From NCBI GenBank assembly GCA_017398685.1, contig JAFQFH010000004.1, forward strand, positions 1 through 51,589: a stretch of 51,589 nt of DNA. Reading direction: 5' to 3'. Made by a program: the position numbers and the translations under genes. Positions within the stretch are counted from its first letter, which is position 1. Every line of letters starts with the position of its first letter. Source of the DNA: Oscillospiraceae bacterium. GTDB lineage: Bacteria > Bacillota > Clostridia > Oscillospirales > Oscillospiraceae. Positions 1-8,814 of this stretch are shown here, piece by piece. The notes below the pieces were generated by a model. That model ran no database searches and was not told the DNA's origin. It saw only the letters and a program-made list of their open reading frames with translations.

Positions 1-1
1 C

Positions 2-2482
2 GATGAAGCGCTGCTGATGAAGAACCCTGCCCCCAATAGTACTTCTGTAACTGCCGATACGATAGAAATTATTGGCCCCAAAATTGTGTACGTGGGACAC
101 CCGATTACTTTCGCATATAAGCTGACTCCCGCAGACTCAAACGATACTATTACATGGAGTAGCTCTGATACTGCCATCGCTACAGTTGCACAAGATGGTA
201 CAGTTACCGGTGTAAGTGCCGGCAGTGTGGACGTAAAAGCCAGTGGCGATAATTCAAGTAGGACTGAGACAATAACCGTTAAGGTTCCTGTGAATGTAAT
301 ACAGATTGACGATGCAAGCCTTGAACTTGGCGGTACGCTCAAGCTTAATCCAGTCATATCTCCTGACAATGCTGCCGATAAGACCGTCACATGGTTAAGC
401 TCCGACACAGCTGTTGCCACCGTTGCTGCCGACGGCACTGTTACCGGCCTTAAAGAAGGCTCCGTGACCATCACCGCCACCGCTGCCGACGAACAGGGAG
501 CCACAGACACGGCGACAATAACCGTAACACCCATAAAGGTGAAAAAGATAAATATCACCGGTGCAGAGCTGATTAAGGTAAAAGAAGAAACAACACTTAC
601 TGCCACGGTTCTCCCCAGCACAGCTGAAAACCGGACCATTGAGTGGAGCAGTGATAAGCCCAGCGTTGCCACTGTTGACAAAAATGGTGTTGTTAAAGGT
701 GAGAGTACAGGAACTGCAATTATAACGGCAACAGCCAAGGACGGCAGCGGAGTCAGCAAAGGATACATGGTTTATGTTCAGAATACATATACTCCGTATA
801 TTTATGCTGATAGGCAGACGTTGTATGTAGGTGATACAGTTTCCGTGGAGCTCAGACATGCGACCTTTAAGAATTTTACCGATGTTAATTGGACATTCTC
901 CAGGAATGATGATGAAGTTGAAGCGTCAGGAAGCGGTACAAAGATCAGCGTTAAGGCGAAAAAGGCAGGAGGGGTTGGTATATCTGTCAAATACGACTCA
1001 AATGAGGGCAACGGAACAATTACCAACGGAATATATCTCACCATACTTTCTGAGGATCAAAAGCCGGCTCCTGTCCCTGTGACCGGTATAGAGATTTCCG
1101 GGCCTGACGCTGTTCTTGCAGGCGACACCATCCCCCTCACCGCCGCGGTCACTCCCGAGTATGCAGATGATACCAGTGTAACATGGACAAGCTCTGATGA
1201 CACCACAGCCACAGTTGATGGAAACGGTGTTGTCACCGGCGTAAAGGCGGGCACAGTGACAATAACTGCCACAGCAAACGGTGGAGCAAATGTTTCCGCT
1301 ACCCATAGCGTCACGGTTGAGGAGATAGCTGTAAGCATTGATGGTGAAAATTCTGTATACATCGGAAAGAGCACGACTCTTATCGCAACTGTTACTCCGG
1401 AAGGGCTGACTGACAGGTCTGTCAGATGGAGCAGCAAAGAAGAGGATATTGCCACTGTTGACCCGGCCACCGGAGAGGTCACCGGCGTGGCCGTAGGCAA
1501 GGTGACGATTACAGCCACCTCCAATGCTGACCCCGACAAGTCTGCCACCCATGAGATAGAGGTCAAGGCCATCCTTGTCACAGAAATCCAAATTTCCGGT
1601 GATTCTGCTGTACTTGTAGGGAGCACCATCGACCTTGATGCTGCTATTACTCCCGATGACGCATCCGATAAGACCCTTACATGGTCAAGCTCCCGCCCCG
1701 ATATTGCCACAGTTGACGAAAAGGGTGTTGTCAAAGGCGTAAATGCGGGCACAGTGAAGATCACCGCCACCTCCAATGCAGACCCCACCAAGTCTGCAAG
1801 CAAGGAAATCACAGTCACCGCTCCCAGCCTGACTGTTTCCGGCCCCAGAACTGTGGCTGTTGGAAACACCATCACGCTCACTGCCAAAGTCAGCCCGGAT
1901 GAAGTGACAGACAAGACCGTCACATGGACAAGTTCTGACAGCACCATAGCTACTGTTGATAAGAATGGTGTCGTAAGGGGTGTAAAAACCGGTGAGGTCG
2001 TCAGGATAAAAGCCACTTCAAACTATGACAGCAAGCTCTCTGCGGAGCACAGTGTCAGGGTTATTGCTCCCGTATACCTATACTACGGCAATGGCACCCA
2101 CTTCAACGGCATCCACGCCATGCCCTTTGTCTCCAGTGACCTGTGGGCAGGCGGCGCTGGAGTGAGCGTTGTGATAAACGGCATCCCCCTTGTCCCCGGA
2201 AGGGACTTCAGCTGCTACAGCTCACCTCACGGAATGATAGGCGTGACGGTAAATCCCGGAATGCTTCGTCTGCTGCCCCAGAACGCGTGGCACAGTATTG
2301 AGATAATTTCCGCCAACGGTATTGCCGCAGGCAGCTTCTCTACCGGATATTTCGGCAGCTACAATATTTACGGCGTCAAGACGGGAGATGACAGTACCCC
2401 CTTGCTCTGGGCTGCACTGTGTCTGCTGGGTATCAGCGGCGCGGGTATTATCCTTGTAAAGAGCCGTAAGCGCAAAGCATAA
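2..2482 (+). CDS. BIG2 (Ig-like) repeat surface protein, wall-anchored, 5' truncated by window edge
   Basis: The reading frame is open to the left edge, so the true start lies outside the window and at least 826 residues are visible. The visible part is a string of about eight Ig-like units of roughly 80 residues. Seven show the BIG2 pattern (hydrophobic-G-x-T-x-x-L near the start, then W-S-S-S-D-x-x-I-A-T-V and G-x-V-T-G-V-x-x-G). The fourth, around residues 255-350 counted from the first ATG, is degenerate. A unique region of about 100 residues follows. The end is a sorting-signal-like tail: K-T-G-D-D, a hydrophobic helix, then K-S-R-K-R-K-A. This fits an exported, sortase-anchored adhesin or scaffold. 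The ligand is unknown and no enzyme domain is visible. Confidence 0.85.
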   Translation, partial: DEALLMKNPAPNSTSVTADTIEIIGPKIVYVGHPITFAYKLTPADSNDTITWSSSDTAIATVAQDGTVTGVSAGSVDVKASGDNSSRTETITVKVPVNVIQIDDASLELGGTLKLNPVISPDNAADKTVTWLSSDTAVATVAADGTVTGLKEGSVTITATAADEQGATDTATITVTPIKVKKINITGAELIKVKEETTLTATVLPSTAENRTIEWSSDKPSVATVDKNGVVKGESTGTAIITATAKDGSGVSKGYMVYVQNTYTPYIYADRQTLYVGDTVSVELRHATFKNFTDVNWTFSRNDDEVEASGSGTKISVKAKKAGGVGISVKYDSNEGNGTITNGIYLTILSEDQKPAPVPVTGIEISGPDAVLAGDTIPLTAAVTPEYADDTSVTWTSSDDTTATVDGNGVVTGVKAGTVTITATANGGANVSATHSVTVEEIAVSIDGENSVYIGKSTTLIATVTPEGLTDRSVRWSSKEEDIATVDPATGEVTGVAVGKVTITATSNADPDKSATHEIEVKAILVTEIQISGDSAVLVGSTIDLDAAITPDDASDKTLTWSSSRPDIATVDEKGVVKGVNAGTVKITATSNADPTKSASKEITVTAPSLTVSGPRTVAVGNTITLTAKVSPDEVTDKTVTWTSSDSTIATVDKNGVVRGVKTGEVVRIKATSNYDSKLSAEHSVRVIAPVYLYYGNGTHFNGIHAMPFVSSDLWAGGAGVSVVINGIPLVPGRDFSCYSSPHGMIGVTVNPGMLRLLPQNAWHSIEIISANGIAAGSFSTGYFGSYNIYGVKTGDDSTPLLWAALCLLGISGAGIILVKSRKRKA

Positions 2483-2498
2483 ATCCCATAAATTCTCA

Positions 2499-2526
2499 GC
2501 CGCCCCGGCCTTGTCGGGGCGGCTTA
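2499..2526 (+). terminator. Rho-independent terminator after the BIG2 gene
   Basis: A 9-bp GC stem (GCCGCCCCG / CGGGGCGGC) with a 7-nt loop starts 16 nt after the stop codon and is followed by a T-rich stretch. Confidence 0.8.
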
Positions 2527-2545
2527 TTTATAGTATCATAGGCAC

Positions 2546-3679
2546 ATGGATGCTACAGTAAAGAAAAAAAGCGGCATAGCCGCCATATGGAAAATCTGTC
2601 CTCTGCGGCATATTGTTTTGCTTGTTTCTCTTTTACTTACAGGCTTTCACCTGTATCTGAGGAAAAATGAAAGCCTTGCGGAAAAGGTATCAGAAGTCTT
2701 CATACGCCCTGCCCTGCGTCTGATGGCAAGGTATACCGCCCATCTGCCCTTTTCGCTGGCGGAAGCGCTCATTGCCGCAGCGGTGCTTGGCTTGCTTTCG
2801 TACACGGTGTTTTGCATATACCGCATGGCAAAAGGGAAAGGGCGGCTGGCATCGCTGTATAAAATGCTTGTAACACCGCTTGTTTTGGCCTTTTTGGTGT
2901 ATGCCCTTTTCAGCTCATTATGGGGTGCTTTTTTCTACATAGACGACTTTGCGGAGACTTCGGGCCTGGAGTCCGGCCCGGTGTCAACTGAGCAGCTTGC
3001 CGCAGTCACGGAGTATTTTGCCGCCCTTGCCAATGAGTACAGCGTACAGGTGCAGCGCAACGAGAACGGCGTGTGCTCCACCGACAGGGCGGAGGTTCTT
3101 GAAAAATCCGCCCGTATATATGACAATGCTGAAAGCCTGTATCCCCGGCTTGAAGGAGAAGATGTGCCGGTAAAGGGTATATTTTTCTCGAAAATCATGA
3201 GCTATCTGGACTTTACCGGGTTTTTCTTTCCCATCACGGGAGAGGCCAACGTGAATATGGACTTTCCGCCCAGCCAGTTTGCCGCTACCGTGGCCCACGA
3301 GATAAGCCACCAGAGAGGAGTTGCCAGAGAGCAGGAGGCAAACTTCGTGGCCGTGCTGGCCAGCCTTGAAAGCGGCGATGCGGACTATTGCTATTCAGCG
3401 GCGCTGCTGGCCTATACCCATCTGGGCAACGCCCTCCACTCGGCAGACTATAGTGAGTGGCAGCGGATATACGGGACACTCAACGACCATGTCCTCCGTG
3501 ACTTTGCCGCAGACCGGGCCTACTGGCAGCAGTTTGAAACGCCGGTGCAGGAAGTGTCAAACAGCTTTTACGAGGGTTTTTTGCACAGCTACGATCAGGA
3601 GCTGGGCCTGAAAAGCTACGGCGCCTGCGTGGATCTTCTGGTGAATTACTATTATGATGAAGCCGTGAAAAAGGACTGA
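2546..3679 (+). CDS. DUF3810 membrane protein with HExxH motif (putative zinc metallopeptidase)
   Basis: 377 residues. Three hydrophobic segments (about 21-37, 67-92 and 108-131) are followed by a soluble C-terminal domain. That domain contains H-E-I-S-H at 251-255, followed by Q-R-G and, a few residues on, Q-E-A-N-F, which resembles a gluzincin-type zinc site with a downstream glutamate. This matches the DUF3810 family as I know it. Peptidase activity is inferred from the motif, and the substrate is unknown. The gene stands alone between two terminators. Its ribosome binding site is poor, and the ATG was chosen because it is the first in frame after the upstream terminator. Confidence 0.8.
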   Translation: MDATVKKKSGIAAIWKICPLRHIVLLVSLLLTGFHLYLRKNESLAEKVSEVFIRPALRLMARYTAHLPFSLAEALIAAAVLGLLSYTVFCIYRMAKGKGRLASLYKMLVTPLVLAFLVYALFSSLWGAFFYIDDFAETSGLESGPVSTEQLAAVTEYFAALANEYSVQVQRNENGVCSTDRAEVLEKSARIYDNAESLYPRLEGEDVPVKGIFFSKIMSYLDFTGFFFPITGEANVNMDFPPSQFAATVAHEISHQRGVAREQEANFVAVLASLESGDADYCYSAALLAYTHLGNALHSADYSEWQRIYGTLNDHVLRDFAADRAYWQQFETPVQEVSNSFYEGFLHSYDQELGLKSYGACVDLLVNYYYDEAVKKD

Positions 3680-3698
3680 GCCTGGCTCAGTCCTTTTT
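3668..3698. terminator. Bidirectional terminator between convergent genes
   Basis: A 13-bp perfect stem (AAAAAGGACTGAG / CTCAGTCCTTTTT) with a 5-nt loop has A and T runs on the two sides. It serves both the DUF3810 gene and the convergent ZIP gene and overlaps the DUF3810 stop codon. Confidence 0.85.
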
Positions 3699-4450
3699 CA
3701 GCCCAATGCCACATCCAGAACCATCATCAGCGCAAAGCCGCCGATGAAACTGAAAGAGCCGAGTCCTCCCCGGGCCTCCGGCAAAAGCTCATGGGCGGTG
3801 ACATAGAGCATGGCTCCTGCCGCAAAGCTTAAAAACCAGGGCATAAGCGGGTGGACAAATCCGGCAACAAGCACTGCGGCTATACCGAACAAAGGCTCAA
3901 CAGCGGCGGATAAAATACCCACGGCAAAGGCCTTGCCCCGGCTCAGCCCCAACTGTCTCAGCGGCAGGCTGACAGCCGCACCCTCCGGTAAATTCTGTAT
4001 CCCTATCCCAAGACTCAGCGCACAGGCGGCGGCAAAGCTCTCACCGTCGGCAGCAAGGGCGAAGGCCAGACCCACGGCCATACCCTCGGGTATGTTGTGC
4101 AGGGTAATGGAGCTTACAAGCATTGCCGCGGAATGGTCAAGGACTGCGGTTTTCCCCCGGCGAAATAGGGCAGAGTCCAGCGCAGAAAGGAATACAGCCC
4201 CCAGAAAAACACCGCTCACAGCAGGGACCCAGCAGGGCATATGCCCCACGCCGGACTGCTGCTCCATTGCGGGAATAAGGAGACTCCACACGGAAGCTGC
4301 ACTCATGACACCCGCAGTAAAGCCCATGAGCAATGCCCGATGCCCAAGCTTCACATCTCCGGCCATAAATAGAACCACCGATGCGCCCACAGCGCTCATA
4401 ATGAAAATAAAACCTGTTCCGGCGGCAGCCCACAAAAGTTCGTCAAGCAT
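3698..4450 (-). CDS. ZIP family divalent metal transporter
   Basis: 250 residues with about eight hydrophobic segments. The two ZIP signature helices are present: H-N-I-P-E-G and, about 35 residues later, Q-N-L-P-E-G, which form the binuclear metal site in ZIP proteins. The compact length matches ZupT/GufA-like bacterial members, which import Zn2+, Fe2+ or Mn2+. ATG at 4450 is preferred over the adjacent TTG because AAGG lies about 9 nt upstream. It is transcribed alone from a promoter at 4498-4527. Confidence 0.88.
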   Translation of the reverse strand: MLDELLWAAAGTGFIFIMSAVGASVVLFMAGDVKLGHRALLMGFTAGVMSAASVWSLLIPAMEQQSGVGHMPCWVPAVSGVFLGAVFLSALDSALFRRGKTAVLDHSAAMLVSSITLHNIPEGMAVGLAFALAADGESFAAACALSLGIGIQNLPEGAAVSLPLRQLGLSRGKAFAVGILSAAVEPLFGIAAVLVAGFVHPLMPWFLSFAAGAMLYVTAHELLPEARGGLGSFSFIGGFALMMVLDVALG

Positions 4451-4497
4451 CAAATCAACGCCTTTTCAAAAGATCAGGGCGTCATTCCGCCCATATC

Positions 4498-4527
4498 ATT
4501 ATAGGCAGCGGAATATCAATGTGTGAA
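4498..4527 (-). promoter_or_regulatory. Promoter for the ZIP transporter
   Basis: On the minus strand, TTCACA and TATAAT are separated by 18 bp, about 45 nt upstream of the ZIP start. Confidence 0.5.
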
Positions 4528-4528
4528 A

Positions 4529-4559
4529 AAAGCCTGCCGTGGACAACACGGCAGGCTTT
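4529..4559 (-). terminator. Terminator of the GT2 glycosyltransferase
   Basis: A 13-bp stem (AAAGCCTGCCGTG / CACGGCAGGCTTT) with a 5-nt loop is followed by a T run on the minus strand, just past the stop codon at 4574. Confidence 0.85.
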
Positions 4560-4573
4560 GAATATTGAATATA

Positions 4574-5524
4574 TTATTCTTCCCAGGTGCGCTCGCTTAT
4601 AATGTAGCGTGGGCGCTGCTTGGACTCCATGTATATCTTGCCGATATACTCGCCGATGATACCAAGGCAGATAAGCTGCACGCCGCTGACAAAGCAGATG
4701 ATGCAGGTCATGCTGGCCCAGCCGGAAACGCTGTGGCCAAGAAGAGCGGTAACAAGCGCCCAGATAACACCGATAAAGCTGACAATGGCCACAAACATGC
4801 CAAAGCCCATGATAAGGCGCAGGGGCTTGACGGAGAGGCTTGTGATACCGTCCACTGCCAAAGCTATCATCTTCTTGAGAGGATAGTGGCTCTCACCGGC
4901 GATACGCTCAGCCCGGGAGTAGCTGACGCTGGTGCTCTTGAAGCCCACCAGCGGCACCATGCCGCGCAGGAAAAGGTTCACTTCCTTGAAGTTTGCAAAC
5001 TCCTTGAGTACCTTGCTGCTTATAAGCCGGTAGTCAGCATGGTTATATACCACCTCAGCGCCCATCATTGCAAGGAACTTATAAAAGCTCTGAGCGGTAA
5101 AGCGCTTGAAGAAGGTGTCCGTCTCGCGGCTGGAGCGCACACCGTAGACGACCTCACAGCCGTCCAGATAGGCATCCACCATCTCATCCATAGCATTGAT
5201 ATCGTCCTGACCGTCGCAGTCGATGGAAATGGTGATGTCGCAAACATCCTTGGCTTCCATGAGCCCTGCCAGAACGGCGGCCTGATGACCCCGGTTACGG
5301 CTCTGGCATATGCCGATATAGTGCTCGTCCTGTACGGAGAGCTCCTTTATGATGTTCCATGTATTGTCCTTGCTGCCGTCGTTTACAAAAAGGACGCGGC
5401 TGTCCTCAGTCACCTTGCCGGCTGCGGCGAGGGACTTTATCTTTTCAAGGAACATGGGCGCGGTAATGGGAAGAACCTCCTGCTCATTGTAGCAGGGGAT
5501 AACAATATATAATCTGGGTACCAT
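4574..5524 (-). CDS. Family 2 glycosyltransferase, DPM1/GtrB-like, with two C-terminal membrane helices
   Basis: 316 residues. The N-terminal GT-A domain begins Y-I-V-I-P-C-Y-N-E-Q and carries V-N-D-G-S-K-D and the metal/nucleotide motif D-C-D-G-Q-D-D. Two hydrophobic hairpin segments occupy about residues 225-300. This is the layout of polyprenyl-phosphate sugar transferases, which charge undecaprenyl phosphate with glucose or a related sugar for wall polymer decoration. The start at 5524 follows AGGAGG at proper spacing, whereas the longer open frame upstream has no ribosome binding site. The donor sugar cannot be read from sequence. It is a single-gene unit with its own promoter and terminator. 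Confidence 0.88.
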   Translation of the reverse strand: MVPRLYIVIPCYNEQEVLPITAPMFLEKIKSLAAAGKVTEDSRVLFVNDGSKDNTWNIIKELSVQDEHYIGICQSRNRGHQAAVLAGLMEAKDVCDITISIDCDGQDDINAMDEMVDAYLDGCEVVYGVRSSRETDTFFKRFTAQSFYKFLAMMGAEVVYNHADYRLISSKVLKEFANFKEVNLFLRGMVPLVGFKSTSVSYSRAERIAGESHYPLKKMIALAVDGITSLSVKPLRLIMGFGMFVAIVSFIGVIWALVTALLGHSVSGWASMTCIICFVSGVQLICLGIIGEYIGKIYMESKQRPRYIISERTWEE

Positions 5525-5555
5525 AGTGCCTCCTGAAAATCTTGATGATATGGTT

Positions 5556-5584
5556 ATTATACCCTTTTTACCACGGTTCGTCAA
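5556..5584 (-). promoter_or_regulatory. Promoter for the GT2 gene
   Basis: On the minus strand, TTGACG and TATAAT are separated by 17 bp, about 30 nt upstream of the start codon. Confidence 0.7.
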
Positions 5585-5603
5585 TGAGAGCATGAACATG
5601 AAA

Positions 5604-5637
5604 AAGGAGCTGCTGCAAATTTTGCAACAGCTCCTGA
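5604..5637 (-). terminator. Terminator of the APC permease gene
   Basis: An inverted repeat (AGGAGCTG.TGCAAAA / TTTTGCA.CAGCTCCT) with one mismatch is followed by a run of T on the minus strand, just past the permease stop. Its TTGCA core resembles the hairpins at 21505 and 37705. Confidence 0.7.
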
Positions 5638-5648
5638 AATGTTTGTGC

Positions 5649-7046
5649 TTATGCCTTGCTCTTGCCCTTGAAGAGCTTGCCGATGAGCATCACAACTGCG
5701 AAGAAAACAGCGAAGCCAAGGCACTGCTGTGCGCCGTAGCCAACCCAGATGGCGTAGCAGAACAGCAGGCAGCAGCCAAGACCCAGAACGGGCAGCACGA
5801 AGCGGCGGAAGAAGCCCAGATCCTTTGCCTTGACCATGAGACCTATCATCATGGGGATGTACATCAGGTACAGGCAGATGATACCGATTTCATCAGGCTC
5901 CCATGCCAGCCACTGAATGTTGTGGACTGCACCGAAGAGGCCGGGGCCGCCCATCCAGACCATAACGGTCCATGCGTACCAGAAGCCGCCCAGAGCCATA
6001 GCCAGAACGGAGGACTTGATGGCGAAGTTGTTCTGCTTGTCGATATCGCCGAAGAACTCGGGAGCGGGGCCCATGCCGCGTGCGGACAGGGCGTAGAAGG
6101 AACGGCAGTGAGCCATGATAAGGCCGTTCATGGTGCCAAGGCAGGAGATGGTGATGAAAACGTAAACCACAGTGCCTACCACATTGCCGAAGAGGTTGGA
6201 GAAAGCCAGACGGGGCAGAGTCTCACCAAAGGGCCAGGTGGCGATGATGGTGTCAACATTGCCAAGAGAGCTCATTGCGAAAATGTAGAGAGCGTAGATG
6301 ACGATGGTCACAAGGCAGCCGGAGATGAGAGCCAGAGGCAGGTTGCGCTTAGCGTCCTTCAGCTCGGCGTTGATGGAGGTGGCAAGAATCCAGCCTTCAT
6401 ATGCAAAGGCAAAGCCGACAATGGCCTTGAAGAAGCCGCCTTCGGGAGCCACAAACTCAGGGGTGTTCACATAGTTGAGAACTTCCAGAGTAGTGCCGTT
6501 GACAAGACCGGCGATGGTGCCCACAACACCCATGATAACCAGGGGGATGAGCTTGATAACAGTCATGCCTACCTGCAGCTTGCCTGCGATTTTGGGGGAG
6601 AGTGCGTTGATGGCGTAGCCGAGCATAAGGAAGCCTGCGCCCACGCCGATTGCCACGGAGTTGACCTGACCGTTGGCAAAGTCAACAGCGGAGATGCCGA
6701 AAAGCTGCAAAAACATCATTGCGGAGAAGAAAGCCAGCATGGCGCACAGTGCGGGGGTGTAGATGGTGGCCATGAACCAGCCCACGTAGTATGCATAGCT
6801 GGGGCCGAGGGCAACTTCTGCATAGTCAACAACGCCGTTGACCTTCTCGTAGCGGGAGCCCAGCTCTGCAAAGACCAGAGAGCAGATAAGGCAGATAAGA
6901 CCCACGATACCCACAACAGCAATGCCCTGAAGCATGTTGCCGCCGGTGAGACTGAGGACCTTGCCGCCCTTGATGAACACGCCGGAACCGATGACTATAC
7001 CGATAACCATGGATATAGCAGTCGGCAAACCATATCTCTTTTCCAT
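5649..7046 (-). CDS. APC family amino acid permease
   Basis: 465 residues with about 12 hydrophobic segments. The first helix carries the APC-fold substrate motif (I-G-I-V-I-G-S-G-V-F), and F-A-Y-E-G-W around residue 210 is typical of the LAT-like branch. The length is normal for the family. The substrate is presumably an amino acid, but the specificity cannot be read. ATG at 7046 follows AAAGGG. It is transcribed alone from a strong promoter. A second, distinct APC permease lies at 16961. Confidence 0.88.
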   Translation of the reverse strand: MEKRYGLPTAISMVIGIVIGSGVFIKGGKVLSLTGGNMLQGIAVVGIVGLICLICSLVFAELGSRYEKVNGVVDYAEVALGPSYAYYVGWFMATIYTPALCAMLAFFSAMMFLQLFGISAVDFANGQVNSVAIGVGAGFLMLGYAINALSPKIAGKLQVGMTVIKLIPLVIMGVVGTIAGLVNGTTLEVLNYVNTPEFVAPEGGFFKAIVGFAFAYEGWILATSINAELKDAKRNLPLALISGCLVTIVIYALYIFAMSSLGNVDTIIATWPFGETLPRLAFSNLFGNVVGTVVYVFITISCLGTMNGLIMAHCRSFYALSARGMGPAPEFFGDIDKQNNFAIKSSVLAMALGGFWYAWTVMVWMGGPGLFGAVHNIQWLAWEPDEIGIICLYLMYIPMMIGLMVKAKDLGFFRRFVLPVLGLGCCLLFCYAIWVGYGAQQCLGFAVFFAVVMLIGKLFKGKSKA

Positions 7047-7101
7047 ATTTTTCCCTTTCTTTTGCTGATATGTTCAGCTTTTTTGTGAAAACACAAGAGT
7101 T

Positions 7102-7130
7102 AGTATATCAGAAAACAATATTCAGGTCAA
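7102..7130 (-). promoter_or_regulatory. Promoter for the APC permease
   Basis: On the minus strand, TTGACC and TATACT are separated by 17 bp, about 55 nt upstream of the start. Confidence 0.65.
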
Positions 7131-7151
7131 TATTGCGTAAAGGCAAAAAAA

Positions 7152-7176
7152 GCCGGAATACACAGGGTATTCCGGC
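7152..7176 (-). terminator. Terminator of the CobW-CobW-HAD operon
   Basis: A 10-bp stem (GCCGGAATAC / GTATTCCGGC) with a 5-nt loop is followed by seven T on the minus strand, downstream of the HAD gene. Confidence 0.85.
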
Positions 7177-7190
7177 AAAAATAATACATT

Positions 7191-7841
7191 TTATACAAGA
7201 AATCGGTCAAGTTCCCCCACAGACTTGAAATAGAATGAGCAGTTTTGACGCATGAAAGTCTCAATCTCCGGCACATCATTGCTCCAGCCCACAGCTGCAA
7301 AGTCCACTCCGCAGCGTTTTGCCATGTCATAGCCGGGCTTCAGGTCATCAATCATCAAAAGCTCGTGAGCCTCAAGGGAAAAGCGGCGCATTATGTCCTC
7401 AAGAGGGAAAGGATAGGGCTTGCGCTCCTCTATGGGGCGGGACCAGCCGTAGACTGCATCCGGTTCGGGCAGGCTGTTGGCCTTGAAATCCCGCAGGATG
7501 TTGTGCTCAAAGGAGTGGGACACAACGCAGATAAGCCCGCCCTCGGCCCTGTGGCGTTCCATGATCTCCTTCATCCCGGCGTAGGCCGAGGGAATGTGGT
7601 TTTTCACGTATTCACGCCAGTACTCGGTCTCAACTACAAGGTCATCATCGCTCAGACCATAGTCTTCCTTGCACATCTGCACAAAGCCGGGATGGAAATT
7701 TTTTATAAAATATTCCTCCAGAGAGCAGCTCATCCCGGGACGGTATTCACCCAGAAACTTCACAAAACAGGGATGATGTATGGTGGCGGTGCTGTTTACA
7801 AGGGTGTCGTCATGGTCAAATACAAGGCATTTATATCTCAT
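7191..7841 (-). CDS. HAD superfamily hydrolase
   Basis: 216 residues. Motif I is F-D-H-D-D-T-L-V-N near the N-terminus, with the first aspartate as expected nucleophile. Motif II serine/threonine lies in V-V-S-H-S, and motif IV is M-I-D-D-L-K-P-G. The helical insertion after motif I puts it in the phosphoglycolate phosphatase-like subfamily I. The phosphorylated substrate is unknown. The start at 7841 has GAGG about 5 nt upstream and lies 16 nt after the stop of the preceding CobW gene, so it is probably the last gene of that operon. Confidence 0.85.
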   Translation of the reverse strand: MRYKCLVFDHDDTLVNSTATIHHPCFVKFLGEYRPGMSCSLEEYFIKNFHPGFVQMCKEDYGLSDDDLVVETEYWREYVKNHIPSAYAGMKEIMERHRAEGGLICVVSHSFEHNILRDFKANSLPEPDAVYGWSRPIEERKPYPFPLEDIMRRFSLEAHELLMIDDLKPGYDMAKRCGVDFAAVGWSNDVPEIETFMRQNCSFYFKSVGELDRFLV

Positions 7842-7857
7842 ATGTACCTCGTCAGGC

Positions 7858-8814
7858 TCAGAATGCGGCAACCGGCTGTTCGGGAGCTTCGCAGTACTCC
7901 ATGTCAACAAAGCTCAGCACAGGGCCTTTGCCGGCGTAGGCCTTATGACGCTTGAAATTGATGCGGGCTGTGAGTATCATCCAGGACTTGTTTTTCACCT
8001 CCGCTGCCTTTTCCCACTGGCACACAAGCCCGGCAAACTGAATATCGTCGGCGCAGCAGGTCATCATGTGGCGTCCCACAAGAAAGCAGCCTGCGGGAAT
8101 TTTGCTGTGCACCACCGCGTTGCACTTGAAGCGCACGGTCTTGTTTTCGTACTTGTCCGGCTCTTCGGACATATCCCTGTACCATACGGCGTAATCATCG
8201 TCGCCAATATCAATGATGTCTGCCTCAAGGTCAAAGGGCAGGGGGTCTTCAATATCGTCGTACTCTACCTTGCCGCCTACGTACTCATAGGCAATGTCTG
8301 CCCGTCTGGAGGCGCCGCGGACAATTTTATGAAACTCCATCTTGTCCATGGTGCCGTTGAAGCGGTTGAAAACTGCCAGCTCGCAGCTTTTCAGCTTGTC
8401 ATAGACAAGCTGGCGCATATTGGCATTGTAGCTTATGAAGGTAGAAGCATCGGCGAAGAAAAACTCCTGATACACCACCCAGCCCTCGGGCATCTCATTG
8501 TAGAGCCTGTCCAGCATCCACATGCCGTTATACTCCACCAGTACACGCTGGGCCTTTGTCTCTGCCAGAAAACGGCTGAGATTGTCCCGTGTCAGCTCAT
8601 CTTCTGACTCCAGAACACGGATAAAGGTATCTTTTCCTGCAAACTGGTCGGGCGCGTATTCCTCCTCGCCCTCCTCGCACACTAAAAGCAAGGTGCGCTC
8701 ACCCTTGCCAAAACGCCTGTCCTCAAGGGTTTCCTGTATGAATTTGGTCTTGCCGCTTTCAAGAAAACCGGTAAAAAGATAAACGGGGACGTCCTTATTC
8801 TTAATCAAGTTCAA
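7858..8814 (-). CDS. CobW-like GTPase fused to a YcgQ/DUF1980-like C-terminal domain
   Basis: 318 residues. The N-terminal P-loop is G-F-L-E-S-G-K-T (16-23). The C-x-C-C metal motif typical of zinc-handling COG0523 proteins is absent, and the usual [NT]KxD guanine motif is replaced by N-R-F-N around 150. From about residue 220 the C-terminus resembles the soluble domain of YcgQ/TIGR03943 proteins, including a M-T-C-C-A-D-D stretch at 251-257 that could bind metal or participate in thiol chemistry. Its start overlaps the end of the upstream CobW gene by 14 nt, implying translational coupling. The family suggests metal allocation to client proteins. The fusion and that role are my inference. 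Confidence 0.75.
   Translation of the reverse strand: MNLIKNKDVPVYLFTGFLESGKTKFIQETLEDRRFGKGERTLLLVCEEGEEEYAPDQFAGKDTFIRVLESEDELTRDNLSRFLAETKAQRVLVEYNGMWMLDRLYNEMPEGWVVYQEFFFADASTFISYNANMRQLVYDKLKSCELAVFNRFNGTMDKMEFHKIVRGASRRADIAYEYVGGKVEYDDIEDPLPFDLEADIIDIGDDDYAVWYRDMSEEPDKYENKTVRFKCNAVVHSKIPAGCFLVGRHMMTCCADDIQFAGLVCQWEKAAEVKNKSWMILTARINFKRHKAYAGKGPVLSFVDMEYCEAPEQPVAAF

Noticed and set aside
5526-7088. 520-codon plus-strand frame opposite the APC permease
   Set aside because: Shadow of the permease gene: no ribosome binding site, a composition typical of antisense frames, and the minus frame encodes a clear APC protein.
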